The position numbers were made by a program, and so were the translations under genes. The notes beneath the pieces were generated by a model, which ran no database searches, was not told the DNA's origin, and worked only from the letters and a program-made list of their open reading frames with translations. DNA of 5,090 nt from an uncultured Faecalibacterium sp. (GTDB lineage: Bacteria > Bacillota > Clostridia > Oscillospirales > Ruminococcaceae): assembly GCA_945982465.1 (NCBI GenBank), contig CAMFSB010000150.1, positions 1 to 5,090 of the forward strand, written 5' to 3'. Positions 5,087 to 5,090 of this stretch are shown here, one piece after another. How positions within the stretch are numbered: position 1 is the stretch's first letter; every line of letters starts with the position of its first letter.

Positions 5087-5090
5087 GATC

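Noticed and set aside
4192..5088. Plus-strand open frame opposite rsuA and its leader
   Set aside because: It is antisense to a complete RsuA-family gene and covers that gene's promoter; no domain is seen in the translation.

Overview
The window is a compact, GC-rich stretch of bacterial chromosome in which every supported gene lies on the minus strand. Strong AGGAG-type ribosome binding sites, the ftsE-ftsX-secreted coiled-coil gene order and a PucR/CdaR-type regulator of the kind common in Clostridia suggest a GC-rich Firmicute, most likely an Oscillospirales/Ruminococcaceae gut anaerobe of the Faecalibacterium-Subdoligranulum type. That assignment is inference from style; no taxonomic marker gene is present.

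Reading in the direction of transcription (right to left): at the right edge (5042-5086) is a long GC-rich hairpin that probably ends a gene outside the window. A non-coding leader with a recognisable sigma-A-type promoter (4861-4889) then precedes an rsuA-type 16S rRNA pseudouridine synthase gene (4090-4800). Next is an intergenic region of about 290 bp with a strikingly AT-rich core, carrying two or three candidate promoters and several short repeats. It leads into a CdaR/PucR-family transcriptional regulator (2710-3795), which ends at a textbook intrinsic terminator (2633-2661).

After a GC-rich leader of about 140 bp comes a tight operon: ftsE (1801-2493), ftsX (887-1804, overlapping ftsE by 4 bp as ATGA) and, 18 bp after ftsX, a secreted coiled-coil protein (1-868) cut by the left edge. 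FtsE (cytoplasmic ATPase) and FtsX (four-TM membrane protein with a large external loop) form the divisome/elongation complex that transmits ATP hydrolysis across the membrane to a coiled-coil peptidoglycan hydrolase or hydrolase activator (EnvC, PcsB and CwlO in model species). The third gene has the signal peptide, paired coiled coils and position expected of that partner, but any catalytic domain lies outside the window.

The gene content is ordinary housekeeping and I do not see a new system. The points that merit a second look are heptad-sized (21-bp) tandem duplications inside the coiled-coil gene and the AT-rich, repeat-bearing control region of the regulator, whose ligand and targets cannot be told from this window.
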